A stretch of DNA of 64,000 nt. It comes from Ardenticatenaceae bacterium (GTDB lineage Bacteria; Chloroflexota; Anaerolineae; Promineifilales; Promineifilaceae). Location: assembly GCA_020634455.1 (NCBI GenBank), contig JACKBQ010000002.1, positions 1,674,001-1,738,000 of the forward strand. Direction: 5' to 3'. Shown here piece by piece: positions 51,512 to 60,513 of this stretch. The first letter of the stretch is position 1. Each line of letters begins with the position of its first letter. The position numbers and the translations under genes were made by a program. The notes beneath the pieces were generated by a model. The model was not told where the DNA came from and made no database searches. It saw only the letters and a program-made list of their open reading frames with translations.

Positions 51512-54367
51512 TTAGGGCTTTGTCACCAAGGGCAAGTAAATCAAGTATTGCGCCGTGGTTGGCGGCTGCGGATCGTTGTCGATGATAGTGCCAATGCCCT
51601 GGGTCACACCAAGTGTGGCATTCACCGGCTGGCTCAACTTCACGGCAAATGTCTCTGTTTGTTCTGCCAGCAAATCGCTCAGAATGGTGATAGTCACCGT
51701 TTTGCTGATTTGGCCCGGTGTAAAAGTGAGTGTACCCGATTTGGCCGTGTAATCTCGCCCGGCAACGGCCGTTTGGTCCGCTGTGGCATAGTTAACCGTG
51801 ATGATTTTGCTACTTGCCGCGGAAAGGGAAATGGTAAACTGCATTGTTTTTGGTGGGCCATCGCCTTCAACAACAGAAAGGTTGTTAATGGATAGCTTGG
51901 GCAGCGGATCATTATCCTGAATGGTGCCAATACCCTGGGCTTTGCTCAAGGTGCTATTTTGCGGATTGCTCAGGTTCACCATAAAGGTTTCGTTCTCTTC
52001 GTCCAGCAAATCACCCAACACGTTGACTGTTATTGTTTTACTGGTTTGGCCCGGCGTAAAGATTAGCGTGCCAGAAACGGCCGTATAATCCCCACCTGCC
52101 ACAGCACTGCCATTGGCTGTAGCATAATTTACCTGCATAGTTTTGCCACTTGGCGCAGAGGCGGTGACGGTAAAGTTGGCGTTTTTACTGCCGCTGTCCC
52201 CTTCAACTACCGTGATATCGTTGATAGACAGGCTGGGTGCAGCATCATTGTCAACAATGGTGCCAAGAGCCTGGCCATCGGCCAGATACGCATTTGTGGG
52301 GCTGTCCAGCGTGATCAGGAATGTTTCATCCTCTTCATCCAGCAGATCGCCCACAATAGGAACTGCGATCGTTTTGGTCAGGTCGCCAGGGCTGAAAGTG
52401 AGTGTGCCAGCAACGGCCGTATAATCCAACCCGGCAACGGCAGTTTGATTGCTGCTGGCATAAGCCACGGTCACGGTAACCGGCGCGGCAAAGTCGAGCG
52501 TTACCGAGAAATTGGCCAGGAGGGAGCCGCTGTTGCCTTCGGTAACCGTCACATCATTGATGCGCATGGGAATGCCGTATTCAAACGCGCCGATATCACA
52601 AGTGACAATACCATCCAACTTGCCATCTAACGGCCGTGGGCGGCCGTGCTGGTCGGTGGCCGGGCAATCCAGCGGATCGCCTGCGTCAATGGCCGGGCTT
52701 GTCGCTTCCAATGGATAAATGTAGGTTGAGCCGCTGTACAGTGTAAGCGATGCCAACTGCGGATTCACGCCTGTCAGATTGCCAGACAGGTTGCCGGTGA
52801 GCGTGCAGCCAGCTGTGTCTTGCACCAGGTTGTAGCCATTGCTGGTTACAGTGCCGCTGCAATCGGGATTTGTGGCGACATTCCCCGCCAGCAAGCTATT
52901 GTGCAAGTTAACGACGGCGCTGTTGTTGAACAGTCCACCACCAGTAACGGCCGTATTTTGGCTAACCGTCGCGTTATTCAAGGTCACCGTGCCCAATTCA
53001 GACCAGATGCCGCCGCCACTGTTTTGCGCCTGGTTGCGGCCGAGGGTGGCATTGGTCACCAGCGCATTGCCCCGCAGAAGTAAACCACCGCCGTTGAGCG
53101 AGGCAGTGTTGCTGAAAACGGCCGTTTGCGCCAGATTCAACGAGGCCAACGAACTCAGGTACAAACCGCCACCTTCGACCGCCGCATTGTTGCCTAACTG
53201 CAAATTGGTAATTGCCATCACAGATTGCTCGCCAAAAATGCCGCCACCTTTGGCCCCAGCCTGGTTATTGATCACCTGGCCACCGCTAATGGTGAGCGTG
53301 CCAAAGCGGATATTGATGCCACCGCCATCGGCAACGGCCGTGTTTTGTTGAATCACGCCGCCGTTCAGCACCATGCTGCCCTGAAAACCGTACACGCCGC
53401 CGCCGCCAAAATCGGTTGCCGTGGCGCTGTTTTGGGTGATTTCGCCTCCATTTTGCGTCAGCAATGCCTCTGGAAAGGCCAGGTAAACGCCACCGCCAAA
53501 CTCTGCCTGGTTTTGTTTAATGATGCCGCCGTTCAGGTAAATCTTGCCGTTGGCCGACTGAATGCCGCCGCCACGCTTGCCGATGTTGGCAGAAATCTGG
53601 CCGCCGTTCACATTCACAGTTCCCTGAGCCACATAAACACCGCCACCACCAGTTTCCAAGGCGGTACCGTTGTTTTGCTGCACCACACCCGCATTCAAGG
53701 TAAATTCTGCTCCAGGCAAGTTCACGTACACACCGCCGCCCGTGGCCGCGCTGTTATTTTCGATAACACCACCTAACTGAACCAGGGAGCCGCTCATGTT
53801 GTAAATACCACCACCTCCAATAACGGCCGTATTCTGGCGAATGCCACCGCTGGTCAAGGTAACGGTTCCAGGGGTACTCATGTAAATGCCCCCGCCATTG
53901 TTGCTGGCCGCATTGCCTTCAATGACACTGTTTACCAAATTGATGTTTCCACCAAAAACGGCCATGCCCCCGCCATCCGCCGCCTTGCCGTTGGTGATCA
54001 ACAGATTCCTGAGTGTTACATTTACGTTGCCCGTTATCTGAAAAACACGCGAGGTGGCATTGCCATCCAGCCGGGACACGCCTGAGCCACCAACCAGCGT
54101 CACAGATTTTGACACCACGATTTCCCCCAGCGTCAGCACGTAGCTACCGGATGGAATGTTGATGATGTCGTTAGAAACGGCCGTTGCCACCGCATCGCGC
54201 AACGAACAATCCCCGTCATTGCAACTGCCGTCATTTTCATCCAGCGTCGTCGTTACAGTAACGGTTGCAGCGCGGGCCACAGGTGCTGATGTCGCAAACA
54301 ATACCAATCCACCTAAAAAGAGGATTAGTCCAACAACGAGTCGAGAACTATTCAATTTTCCGTTCAT
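51512..54367 (-). CDS. Secreted surface protein: parallel beta-helix and three Calx-beta domains
   Basis: The 951-aa protein has a signal peptide (about 1-33, ending ARA) and the CSLRDAV motif common in secreted right-handed beta-helix proteins. Many GGGIY/GGGVY rungs follow to about 560. Three Calx-beta domains come next (each with VxEGDS/GNSG, LTFSPG or LIFTPG, TKTIxVxxxxDLLxEExExF), then a tail ending QYLIYLPLVTKP. It is probably an adhesin or matrix protein. The YLPLV-type tail may be a sorting signal. The start at 54367 fits GTGGAGC upstream; longer frames add a non-signal extension. Confidence 0.85.
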   Translation of the reverse strand: MNGKLNSSRLVVGLILFLGGLVLFATSAPVARAATVTVTTTLDENDGSCNDGDCSLRDAVATAVSNDIINIPSGSYVLTLGEIVVSKSVTLVGGSGVSRLDGNATSRVFQITGNVNVTLRNLLITNGKAADGGGMAVFGGNINLVNSVIEGNAASNNGGGIYMSTPGTVTLTSGGIRQNTAVIGGGGIYNMSGSLVQLGGVIENNSAATGGGVYVNLPGAEFTLNAGVVQQNNGTALETGGGGVYVAQGTVNVNGGQISANIGKRGGGIQSANGKIYLNGGIIKQNQAEFGGGVYLAFPEALLTQNGGEITQNSATATDFGGGGVYGFQGSMVLNGGVIQQNTAVADGGGINIRFGTLTISGGQVINNQAGAKGGGIFGEQSVMAITNLQLGNNAAVEGGGLYLSSLASLNLAQTAVFSNTASLNGGGLLLRGNALVTNATLGRNQAQNSGGGIWSELGTVTLNNATVSQNTAVTGGGLFNNSAVVNLHNSLLAGNVATNPDCSGTVTSNGYNLVQDTAGCTLTGNLSGNLTGVNPQLASLTLYSGSTYIYPLEATSPAIDAGDPLDCPATDQHGRPRPLDGKLDGIVTCDIGAFEYGIPMRINDVTVTEGNSGSLLANFSVTLDFAAPVTVTVAYASSNQTAVAGLDYTAVAGTLTFSPGDLTKTIAVPIVGDLLDEEDETFLITLDSPTNAYLADGQALGTIVDNDAAPSLSINDITVVEGDSGSKNANFTVTASAPSGKTMQVNYATANGSAVAGGDYTAVSGTLIFTPGQTSKTITVNVLGDLLDEENETFMVNLSNPQNSTLSKAQGIGTIQDNDPLPKLSINNLSVVEGDGPPKTMQFTISLSAASSKIITVNYATADQTAVAGRDYTAKSGTLTFTPGQISKTVTITILSDLLAEQTETFAVKLSQPVNATLGVTQGIGTIIDNDPQPPTTAQYLIYLPLVTKP

Positions 54368-54585
54368 TTTACGATGAGCTCCACTCATCCCGTGAAAACC
54401 AGCTGATGAGAATATCTGTTTTTCAGAACAAAATAATCGTACTGACACACGCTTACGAACTTGCTCTGAAGCAACCTGTACTCCAATCCACACCGCTTAA
54501 GAAATTTACGGTGTAGTACAATTTTCCCAAACGCTGCTTAAGGAAATAGTTACATGCGAGACCAACTTTTTTTGCAAAAGCAACC

Positions 54586-54643
54586 TTGCCACGTAAAGAG
54601 ATCGCTGGATAATGACCCAGCTTATTGTTTGTTTTTGTGGCAA
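54586..54643 (+). other. Possible structured leader in the 508-nt gap before mgtE
   Basis: TTGCCAC (54586-54592) pairs with GTGGCAA (54637-54643) and encloses a hairpin GCTGG/CCAGC (54604-54621). It does not match an Mg-sensing M-box as far as can be judged by eye. The rest of the gap (54368-54875) holds a related repeat block at about 54664-54724 (AATCAGTGT ... AATCCGTG ... AATCAGTGT) and no gene. Confidence 0.35.
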
Positions 54644-54875
54644 TGTCAAAAATAGGGAACTGATAAACACAGGTTTACACGGATTGGCTCAAAAATCAGT
54701 GTGAATCCGTGAAAATCAGTGTCCAATTCCAGAAAAACGGATTTATACCGAACAATGAATTTTGCGGAACAAGTAACGGCAGTTATCACTCAACAAGCCC
54801 ACAATAGTGAGTTTTCTGGCGTTCGTGGCCATCTGGCAAGATGTGTACGGCATTTAACTTTTAAGAGGCACCCTT

Positions 54876-56243
54876 ATGGATCAATTAGACAATGACATCA
54901 GTTTCGAAAATCGTTTGCAGGCGCTGCGTATGGCTGTGGAAGCCGGAAATCTCACCGCTGCCCGTGCCCTGCTGGAACACTTTCAGGCGCCAGACCAGGC
55001 AGAATTGCTTGAGGAACTGCCAACAGATGAGCAAGTAAAGCTGCTACCTCAATTCCCGCCAGAGGATTCAGCCGACATCCTGGCCGAAATGGATGAGGCG
55101 TGGGCGGCAGAGCTGGTGACTGCGCTGCCCACCGCCACTGCCATTCGCATCATCGAGGAGATGGAGCCGGATGAAGCCGCCGACCTGTTAGGCGAACTGG
55201 AGCCAGATCAGGCGACCACCTTCCTGGACAGGCTAAAGGATGCCGACGCGGAAGAAATTCGCCCGCTGCTGCTGCATGCGGACGACAGCGCCGGTGGGTT
55301 GATGACGCCGGAATTTCTGGCGCTGCGCCGCCGCACCACAGCCGCGGATGCGCTGGCTTCGGTGCGCTCCTGGCAGCCCAAATCAGACACATTGTCTGAC
55401 CTGTTTGTGATTGATCGGGACGGCCGTTTATGCGGCGTCGTCTCGCTACGCCAGCTAGTCATTGCTGAACCGTCTGATTTGGTGAGCGATTTGATGGACC
55501 CGGAGCCGGTTTGGGTGGCTGTGGGTACAGACCAGGAAACGGCCGCCCGCCTGATGGCCCGCTACAGCCTGCTGGTGCTGCCGGTTGTCAATGGTCAGCA
55601 CAAGCTCATTGGCGTCATCACCATTGACGATGTGGTGGACGTTTTGGAAGAGGAAGCCACGGAAGATATTCAGCGGTTGGGTGGTGCGCAGCCTTTGGAA
55701 CGGCCGTATCTGGACACCTCCACCTTTATTATCGCCCGCAAGCGCATCGGCTGGCTGTTGCTGCTTTTCCTCACAGAAAGCCTCACCGGCAGCGTGCTGC
55801 GCATTTTCGAGAGTGAACTCCAGGCAGTTGTCGCTCTCTCCTTTTTTATTCCGCTGCTCATCGGCACGGGCGGTAATGCGGGGTCACAAACCACCAGCAC
55901 CATTATTCGTGCCCTGGCGGTGGGGGACGTGCGCAAGCGGGATGCGTTGATCACGTTTTGGCATGAACTGCGCATTGGCATCATGCTGGCGGTGGTAATG
56001 TCTGCCATTGCCTATGGCCGGGCGCTGCTTTGGGGCACAACACCGGCATTGGCAACGGCCGTTTCCCTTTCCATCCTGGCCATTGTTATTTGGGCCAACA
56101 GCCTGGGAGCCTTGCTGCCGCTGGCGGCCAGCGCCCTTAAAATTGACCCCACCGTTGTCTCTGGGCCAGCCATGAGCACCCTGGTAGACGCAACTGGATT
56201 GTTCATTTACTTCACCATTGCCAGACTGGTCATTGGCCTTTAA
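54876..56243 (+). CDS. mgtE: Magnesium transporter MgtE
   Basis: The 455-aa MgtE has an N-terminal superhelical domain (about 10-130, acidic), two CBS domains (about 135-260) that sense cytoplasmic Mg, a plug helix, and five TM segments with the pore signature PLLIGTGGNAGSQ near 325. It is a Mg-gated Mg2+ channel and length is normal. GAGG precedes the ATG. It lies directly upstream of a potassium importer. Confidence 0.95.
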   Translation: MDQLDNDISFENRLQALRMAVEAGNLTAARALLEHFQAPDQAELLEELPTDEQVKLLPQFPPEDSADILAEMDEAWAAELVTALPTATAIRIIEEMEPDEAADLLGELEPDQATTFLDRLKDADAEEIRPLLLHADDSAGGLMTPEFLALRRRTTAADALASVRSWQPKSDTLSDLFVIDRDGRLCGVVSLRQLVIAEPSDLVSDLMDPEPVWVAVGTDQETAARLMARYSLLVLPVVNGQHKLIGVITIDDVVDVLEEEATEDIQRLGGAQPLERPYLDTSTFIIARKRIGWLLLLFLTESLTGSVLRIFESELQAVVALSFFIPLLIGTGGNAGSQTTSTIIRALAVGDVRKRDALITFWHELRIGIMLAVVMSAIAYGRALLWGTTPALATAVSLSILAIVIWANSLGALLPLAASALKIDPTVVSGPAMSTLVDATGLFIYFTIARLVIGL

Positions 56244-56273
56244 GCTATTAAGAGTAATGAGAAACCAACCCCT

Positions 56274-56326
56274 GGGAGGTTTTGCGCTTAACAGAGGTCA
56301 TTTTTAGAACCTCCCGGAGGTTTTTT
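56274..56326 (+). terminator. Terminator with a competing upstream arm (possible attenuator)
   Basis: AACCTC and GAGGTT (56308-56322) form a small hairpin before TTTT and would end the mgtE transcript. An upstream GGGAGGTT (56274-56281) is complementary to AACCTCCC (56308-56315), so it could compete with the hairpin. Whether this regulates anything is inference. Confidence 0.5.
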
Positions 56327-56434
56327 AGAGAAAATTGCGCAGCATCTGACTGATTTTTTTTCTCAGCAAAGACTCATTTTGGGATGCTACGGTTCGTGGT
56401 GGATTATGTACAATGCGAAGGTTATTTTGAAAGG

Positions 56435-56456
56435 CCAAACGTCCCGAGGCGTTTGG
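56435..56456 (+). terminator. Hairpin shortly before the potassium-importer start
   Basis: CCAAACG and CGTTTGG enclose 8 nt and are followed by TCTTGTTATTTT and then AAGGAG (56470-56475). A terminator-like stem inside a leader suggests attenuation, but no known riboswitch was recognised upstream. Confidence 0.4.
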
Positions 56457-56484
56457 TCTTGTTATTTTAAGGAGATATCCTAAC

Positions 56485-58383
56485 ATGGCGACTGCCAACC
56501 AATCTTTTTCACAAATTCTATTGGGACGGCCGTTAGAAACGGCCGCTGCCCCTCATCAAGCCATTGGCAAAGTACCTGCCCTGGCCGTATTTGCTTCCGA
56601 TGCACTTTCTTCTGTCGCTTACGCCACCGAAGAAATTCTGGTCATTTTAGCCCTGGCTGGAGCGGCTTACTTTACGCTCTCCATTCCCATCGCCATTGCC
56701 ATTTCTGTCCTGCTCATTGTCCTGACCATCTCTTACCGACAAACCATCTTTGCTTATCCCGGTGGTGGTGGTGCCTACATCGTCGCCCGTGACAACCTGG
56801 GCGAACTGCCTGCCCAAACGGCTGGCGCAGCCCTGCTCACCGACTATATCCTGACCGTGGCCGTCTCCATTTCCTCTGGCGTGGCCCAGATCACCTCCGC
56901 TTTCCCCACGCTGTACCCCTACCGGGTGGAAGTGGCCATCGGCCTCATCCTGTTCATGACTGTCATCAATCTGCGTGGCGTCAAAGAATCGAGCAGTGCC
57001 TTTGCCGTGCCCACCTACTTCTTTTTAGGCATGGCGTTTCTCATGTTAATTGTTGGGGCTTTTCGCTGGGCCACCGGCACACTGCCGCAGGTTAGCAGTG
57101 TAGAAATGGTGGCAGACTCCTTGCAGCCACTGACCTTGTTCATCATCTTGCGCGCGTTTAGCAGCGGGTGTACTGCCTTAACCGGCGTCGAGGCGATTTC
57201 CAACGGTATCACCGCCTTCAAGGAGCCACGCTCGCGCAATGCCGCCTCCACCATGCTAGCCATGAGCGGTGTTTTGATGACGCTATTCATTGGCATTACG
57301 CTGTTGGCACGGGCGGTCCATGCCCAACCCAGCGAGGCGGAAACAGTAATTTCCCAGATTGCCCGAACCGTTTACGGTGGTGGCATCTTTTACCTCATCA
57401 CCTTGATCAGCACCACCGTCATTTTGATTATGGCGGCCAACACCAGCTTTGCCGACTTCCCCCGATTGGCAGCCCTACACGCCGGGGATGGCTTTTTACC
57501 GCGACAGCTCACTTTTCGCGGCAGCCGTCTGGTCTTTTCCTGGGGCATTGCCCTGCTCGCGGGGATGGCTTCGCTGCTGGTCATCATTTTCCAGGCGTCG
57601 GTGTCGGCGCTCATTCCGCTGTATGCCATTGGCGTGTTCCTCAGCTTCACGCTGTCGCAGACGGGCATGGTAGTGCGCTGGCAAAAAGTTTCCAAAATGC
57701 AGCCGGGTGAAGAGATTGAGGTTCACGGAGCCATCATGCGCTACGATTCGCAGTGGCGCTGGAAGCAGATTGTGAACGCAGTTGGGGCCGTGATGACCTT
57801 TGTGGTGATGATTGTCTTTGCGGTTACCAAGTTCCGCGATGGCGCGTGGATTGTAATTGTACTGACGCCGGCGCTGGTCTGGAGCTTCTTCCGAGTGCAC
57901 CATCATTACAAATCGGTCGCCTCAGAGCTAAGCTTGGCGGGGGAAAGCAAACCAATCGCTGCACGGCCGTTAAAAACGTTGGTGCTCATTGATAACCTGC
58001 ATGCCGCCTCCATTCGCGCTTTAAACTTCACCATGTCGCTGGGAGAATCGTGGACGGCCGTTCACATCAGCATCGATCCCGATCGCACCGCCGATTTGCA
58101 GCGAAAATGGGCCGCCCGCATGGGCGACACACCTTTGGTTGTCTTGCAGTCACCCTATCGCAGCTTAACCGAACCATTGCAAACCTACGTGCAGCAGCTC
58201 CGGCAAGAATCTCCCAATGCGTACATCCATATTGTGTTGGGTAGCCTGACGACCGAGAGCTACTGGCAGCAAGCGCTGCACCGGAACAGCACCCTGGCGT
58301 TCCGCATGGCGTTCCGGCAGATGGAAGGCGTGGCGGTAACCAGCATTCCATTCCAACTGCACAACCTTCTCAGCGAAAACTAG
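56485..58383 (+). CDS. kimA: KimA-type potassium importer (APC superfamily with C-terminal USP-like domain)
   Basis: The 632-aa protein has about 12 TM segments and a C-terminal soluble domain of about 150 residues. KVPALAVFASDALSSVAYATEE, ISYRQTIFAYPGGGGAYIVA, LLTDYILTVAVSISSGVAQI, CTALTGVEAISNGI and LYAIGVFLSFTLSQTGM match the KimA (YdaO) family of Bacillus, high-affinity K+/H+ symporters inhibited by c-di-AMP. AAGGAG precedes the ATG. General amino-acid permease is the fallback. It follows mgtE. Confidence 0.85.
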   Translation: MATANQSFSQILLGRPLETAAAPHQAIGKVPALAVFASDALSSVAYATEEILVILALAGAAYFTLSIPIAIAISVLLIVLTISYRQTIFAYPGGGGAYIVARDNLGELPAQTAGAALLTDYILTVAVSISSGVAQITSAFPTLYPYRVEVAIGLILFMTVINLRGVKESSSAFAVPTYFFLGMAFLMLIVGAFRWATGTLPQVSSVEMVADSLQPLTLFIILRAFSSGCTALTGVEAISNGITAFKEPRSRNAASTMLAMSGVLMTLFIGITLLARAVHAQPSEAETVISQIARTVYGGGIFYLITLISTTVILIMAANTSFADFPRLAALHAGDGFLPRQLTFRGSRLVFSWGIALLAGMASLLVIIFQASVSALIPLYAIGVFLSFTLSQTGMVVRWQKVSKMQPGEEIEVHGAIMRYDSQWRWKQIVNAVGAVMTFVVMIVFAVTKFRDGAWIVIVLTPALVWSFFRVHHHYKSVASELSLAGESKPIAARPLKTLVLIDNLHAASIRALNFTMSLGESWTAVHISIDPDRTADLQRKWAARMGDTPLVVLQSPYRSLTEPLQTYVQQLRQESPNAYIHIVLGSLTTESYWQQALHRNSTLAFRMAFRQMEGVAVTSIPFQLHNLLSEN

Positions 58384-58486
58384 CACATTCGAATATCTAA
58401 ATCGGCGGTGTGAGCAGCTGAGGCTGCCCACACCGCCCTCCGCTTGCTCATGAAAATCTTCTGCTAGACCGGCTACAAACGATTAA

Positions 58487-59206
58487 TTATGCTAGGTTTG
58501 ATTGTAAAAAGGCGTGGACATCCCGGAGAGTACGGCCGTACGGCAGCATCAAGTCCGCAGGGGGCGTTTCCCCATCGAGCGAGAGCCAAAAGGTTGGTAT
58601 CCCCAGGCTGTAAGCGGGCAAAATGTCGGCTTCCCAATCGTTGCCCACCATGAGCGCTGCTTCCGGCGCACAGCCGATTTTTTGCAGAATTTCGGTGTAG
58701 TAGGCAGGCTGCGGCTTGGCGGCGTGCATGTTTTCGTAGCCGGTCACCAAGGCAAAGTTGAACTGGTCCACCGGCAGCCCGCCCCAATCCAGCCGCGCCT
58801 CAATGGCAATGAGCGGGAAAAGTGGATTGGTGGCCACGACCACATTCAGGTTGTGATCGAAACAAAATTGCACGAGTTCGGCGGCAAACGGCCGTTTCTC
58901 CGTCCGGTTCCGCAGCTGCGCAAACTCATTGCGATAAAACTGCTCAAAAAAAGGCTCCAACTCAGCTGAATCCAGGCCGGTACGCTGTTCAAACGTTTGC
59001 CAGAAAACATCCCGGTTACTTACAGTTGGGTCAACATTGCGGATCATCGCTTCGGTGCTGGTGAGTAATTCGTGCAAAAAACGATCTCGCGGCAGATACT
59101 TTTCCGCATGTTGGCCCAGTAAATCAAAATAGCCGGGCAAAAAACGATCCATATCGTTGCCCAACAAAGTATCGTCCAGATCAAAAAGGATAGTTTGTAA
59201 CTTCAT
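58487..59206 (-). CDS. HAD-family hydrolase
   Basis: The 239-aa protein has the four HAD motifs: DLDDTLLG near 9-16 (nucleophile Asp), the Thr in VVVATNP, the Lys in AAKPQPAYY and GNDWEADI. It is a phosphatase of the YjjG/PGP type; the substrate is unknown. It is on the minus strand, convergent with the potassium importer, and follows a Cys-rich gene with a 21-nt gap. Confidence 0.88.
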   Translation of the reverse strand: MKLQTILFDLDDTLLGNDMDRFLPGYFDLLGQHAEKYLPRDRFLHELLTSTEAMIRNVDPTVSNRDVFWQTFEQRTGLDSAELEPFFEQFYRNEFAQLRNRTEKRPFAAELVQFCFDHNLNVVVATNPLFPLIAIEARLDWGGLPVDQFNFALVTGYENMHAAKPQPAYYTEILQKIGCAPEAALMVGNDWEADILPAYSLGIPTFWLSLDGETPPADLMLPYGRTLRDVHAFLQSNLA

Positions 59207-59227
59207 TTTTCTTCTTTGTGGTGGGTT

Positions 59228-59641
59228 TTACGAATTAAGATTGTCAAACAAATCGGGCAAACCTGGCTTTTCACGGGCGCATTGGGGGCAGCCAACGTGC
59301 GGTTTGGCCACATCAACCAGGTGCTTGCTGCAAAATGCTTGCACGCTTACGCGACGGTTGAAACCCAAAAAACCTTTCTGAACGGCCGCTTCCAGCACAA
59401 GATTTGGATTGCTATTCGCTAGCAAAATGTCGGGCACGGGGCAGCTACTGCAATCCCCCGGTCGCCACGCCTCAGAACGGTGATTCCCCATAATCAGGCG
59501 GCATTCCTGGTCAGATTTACCTCGATGGAAGTTTTGGTAATAAAAACGGCACTCTTTGCCTGCGGGTGTTTTCATAAACAGTTCCAATCTCTCTTTTAGG
59601 TCGTGTCCAATTATCGTTGTTTCCTCATTTTGTTCAACCAC
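59228..59641 (-). CDS. Cys-rich conserved-looking protein, unknown
   Basis: The 137-aa protein carries seven Cys, in KEC, QEC, GDCSSCP, AFC and GCPQC contexts, and two or more His. This suggests a zinc or iron-sulfur site. No family was recognised. A GTG start is assumed; an ATG at 59575 would give 115 aa and keep all Cys. It lies upstream of the HAD gene on the same strand, divergent from the DUF411 gene. Confidence 0.55.
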   Translation of the reverse strand: MVEQNEETTIIGHDLKERLELFMKTPAGKECRFYYQNFHRGKSDQECRLIMGNHRSEAWRPGDCSSCPVPDILLANSNPNLVLEAAVQKGFLGFNRRVSVQAFCSKHLVDVAKPHVGCPQCAREKPGLPDLFDNLNS

Positions 59642-59804
59642 AGACGCCGTTTGATCATTTTTATCTCATCGAATATTACATTCTTCAATAGGTTTTGCTT
59701 ACTGTTGTCAATATATTTTGCTTATTGAAAACGGTATCTTTGTGGCTGAAACAAGATTATGAAATTTCGAGTTTCACATACTTTACAAATTTGGAGGTTT
59801 TTGC

Positions 59805-60281
59805 ATGAAACGTGCTTTGTATCTCATCTTTGCCTTACTGCTCATCGCCCTGACGGCTTGTGGGCAGTCGGCCAATGAAGACGCCCTGGCTGTGGTAGAT
59901 GAGCCGGGTGTAGTCACCGTCTTCAAATCGCCCACCTGAGGCTGCTGTGGCGATTGGAGCGCTCACCTGGAAGCCAATGGCTTCACGGTGATAGAAAAAG
60001 GGGTCAATGACCTGATCAGTATCAAAACAAATTATCAGGTTCCCCAACAGCTCTACTCTTGCCATACGGCCGTCGTGGATGGCTATATCATCGAAGGACA
60101 TGTACCCGCAGCTGATGTCAGTCGGCTGCTCAGCGAAAAACCGGATGTGCTTGGCATTGGCGTACCCGGCATGCCTGCCGGATCGCCGGGCATGGAATCA
60201 CCAGGACAAGCCCCGGAACCATTTTCTGTTTATACATTTAACGAAGCTGGGGAAACGGCCGTTTACGCCTCGTATCCCTAA
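59805..60281 (+). CDS. DUF411 metal-binding lipoprotein with in-frame TGA at the redox Cys; candidate selenoprotein
   Basis: The 158-codon frame begins MKRALYLIFALLLIALTAC, a lipoprotein signal with lipobox Cys19. Codon 45 (59937-59939) is TGA. The protein then continues in frame as GCCGDWSAHLEANGFTV and on through SCHTAVVDGYIIEGHVPA and GVPGMPAGSPGME, all DUF411 signatures. The family motif is SPTCGCCGKW, so TGA replaces the first Cys of TCGCC. TTGGAGG (59791-59797) precedes the ATG and a strong terminator follows. A hairpin starts 25 nt after the TGA. Selenocysteine is the best explanation; a nonsense mutation or a base error at that codon is the alternative. DUF411 proteins are linked to copper. 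Confidence 0.75.
59964..59990 (+). other. Stem-loop downstream of the in-frame TGA (possible bacterial SECIS)
   Basis: CACC (59964-59967) pairs with GGTG (59987-59990). A 2x2 internal loop and a perfect 6-bp stem GAAGCC/GGCTTC (59970-59975, 59979-59984) follow, closing on AAT. The apical loop is about 36 nt after the TGA, at the far end of the range reported for bacterial SECIS elements. The loop lacks the usual early G, so the match is partial. Confidence 0.45.
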
Positions 60282-60312
60282 AGTTAGCCCTTAACAACTC
60301 CCTCCTGGCACA

Positions 60313-60341
60313 GGCGGTTCGGCAACGAGCCGCCTTTTTTT
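60313..60341 (+). terminator. Rho-independent terminator of the DUF411 gene
   Basis: GGCGGTTCG and CGAGCCGCC (one G-U pair) enclose GCAA and are followed by seven T residues. It lies about 30 nt after the stop codon. Confidence 0.93.
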
Positions 60342-60513
60342 CTGCGCCAAATCGCCCGTTTGAACCATTCATCAGTCTCGCCAAGGGGCACATTGCAGTT
60401 TAAAGCCTGACAACCGTCACAATCCGCACCACCCACCAACAAATGATGCTATTCGTGTCCTAAAGTTTTTTCAGAGGTACAATCATCAAAATTTATCATA
60501 CAAAGGAACATAC

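Noticed and set aside
54540..54875. M-box magnesium riboswitch before mgtE
   Set aside because: The conserved M-box core could not be found by eye; only a generic nested stem is present.
56244..56484. c-di-AMP (ydaO) riboswitch before the KimA-type gene
   Set aside because: The conserved core words of that riboswitch were not seen; the hairpins are reported only as possible attenuation.
59937..59939. Treating the DUF411 gene as a simple pseudogene
   Set aside because: Only one in-frame TGA is present, at the functional Cys, with all other family motifs, signals and the terminator intact; selenocysteine fits better, though a base error is not excluded.
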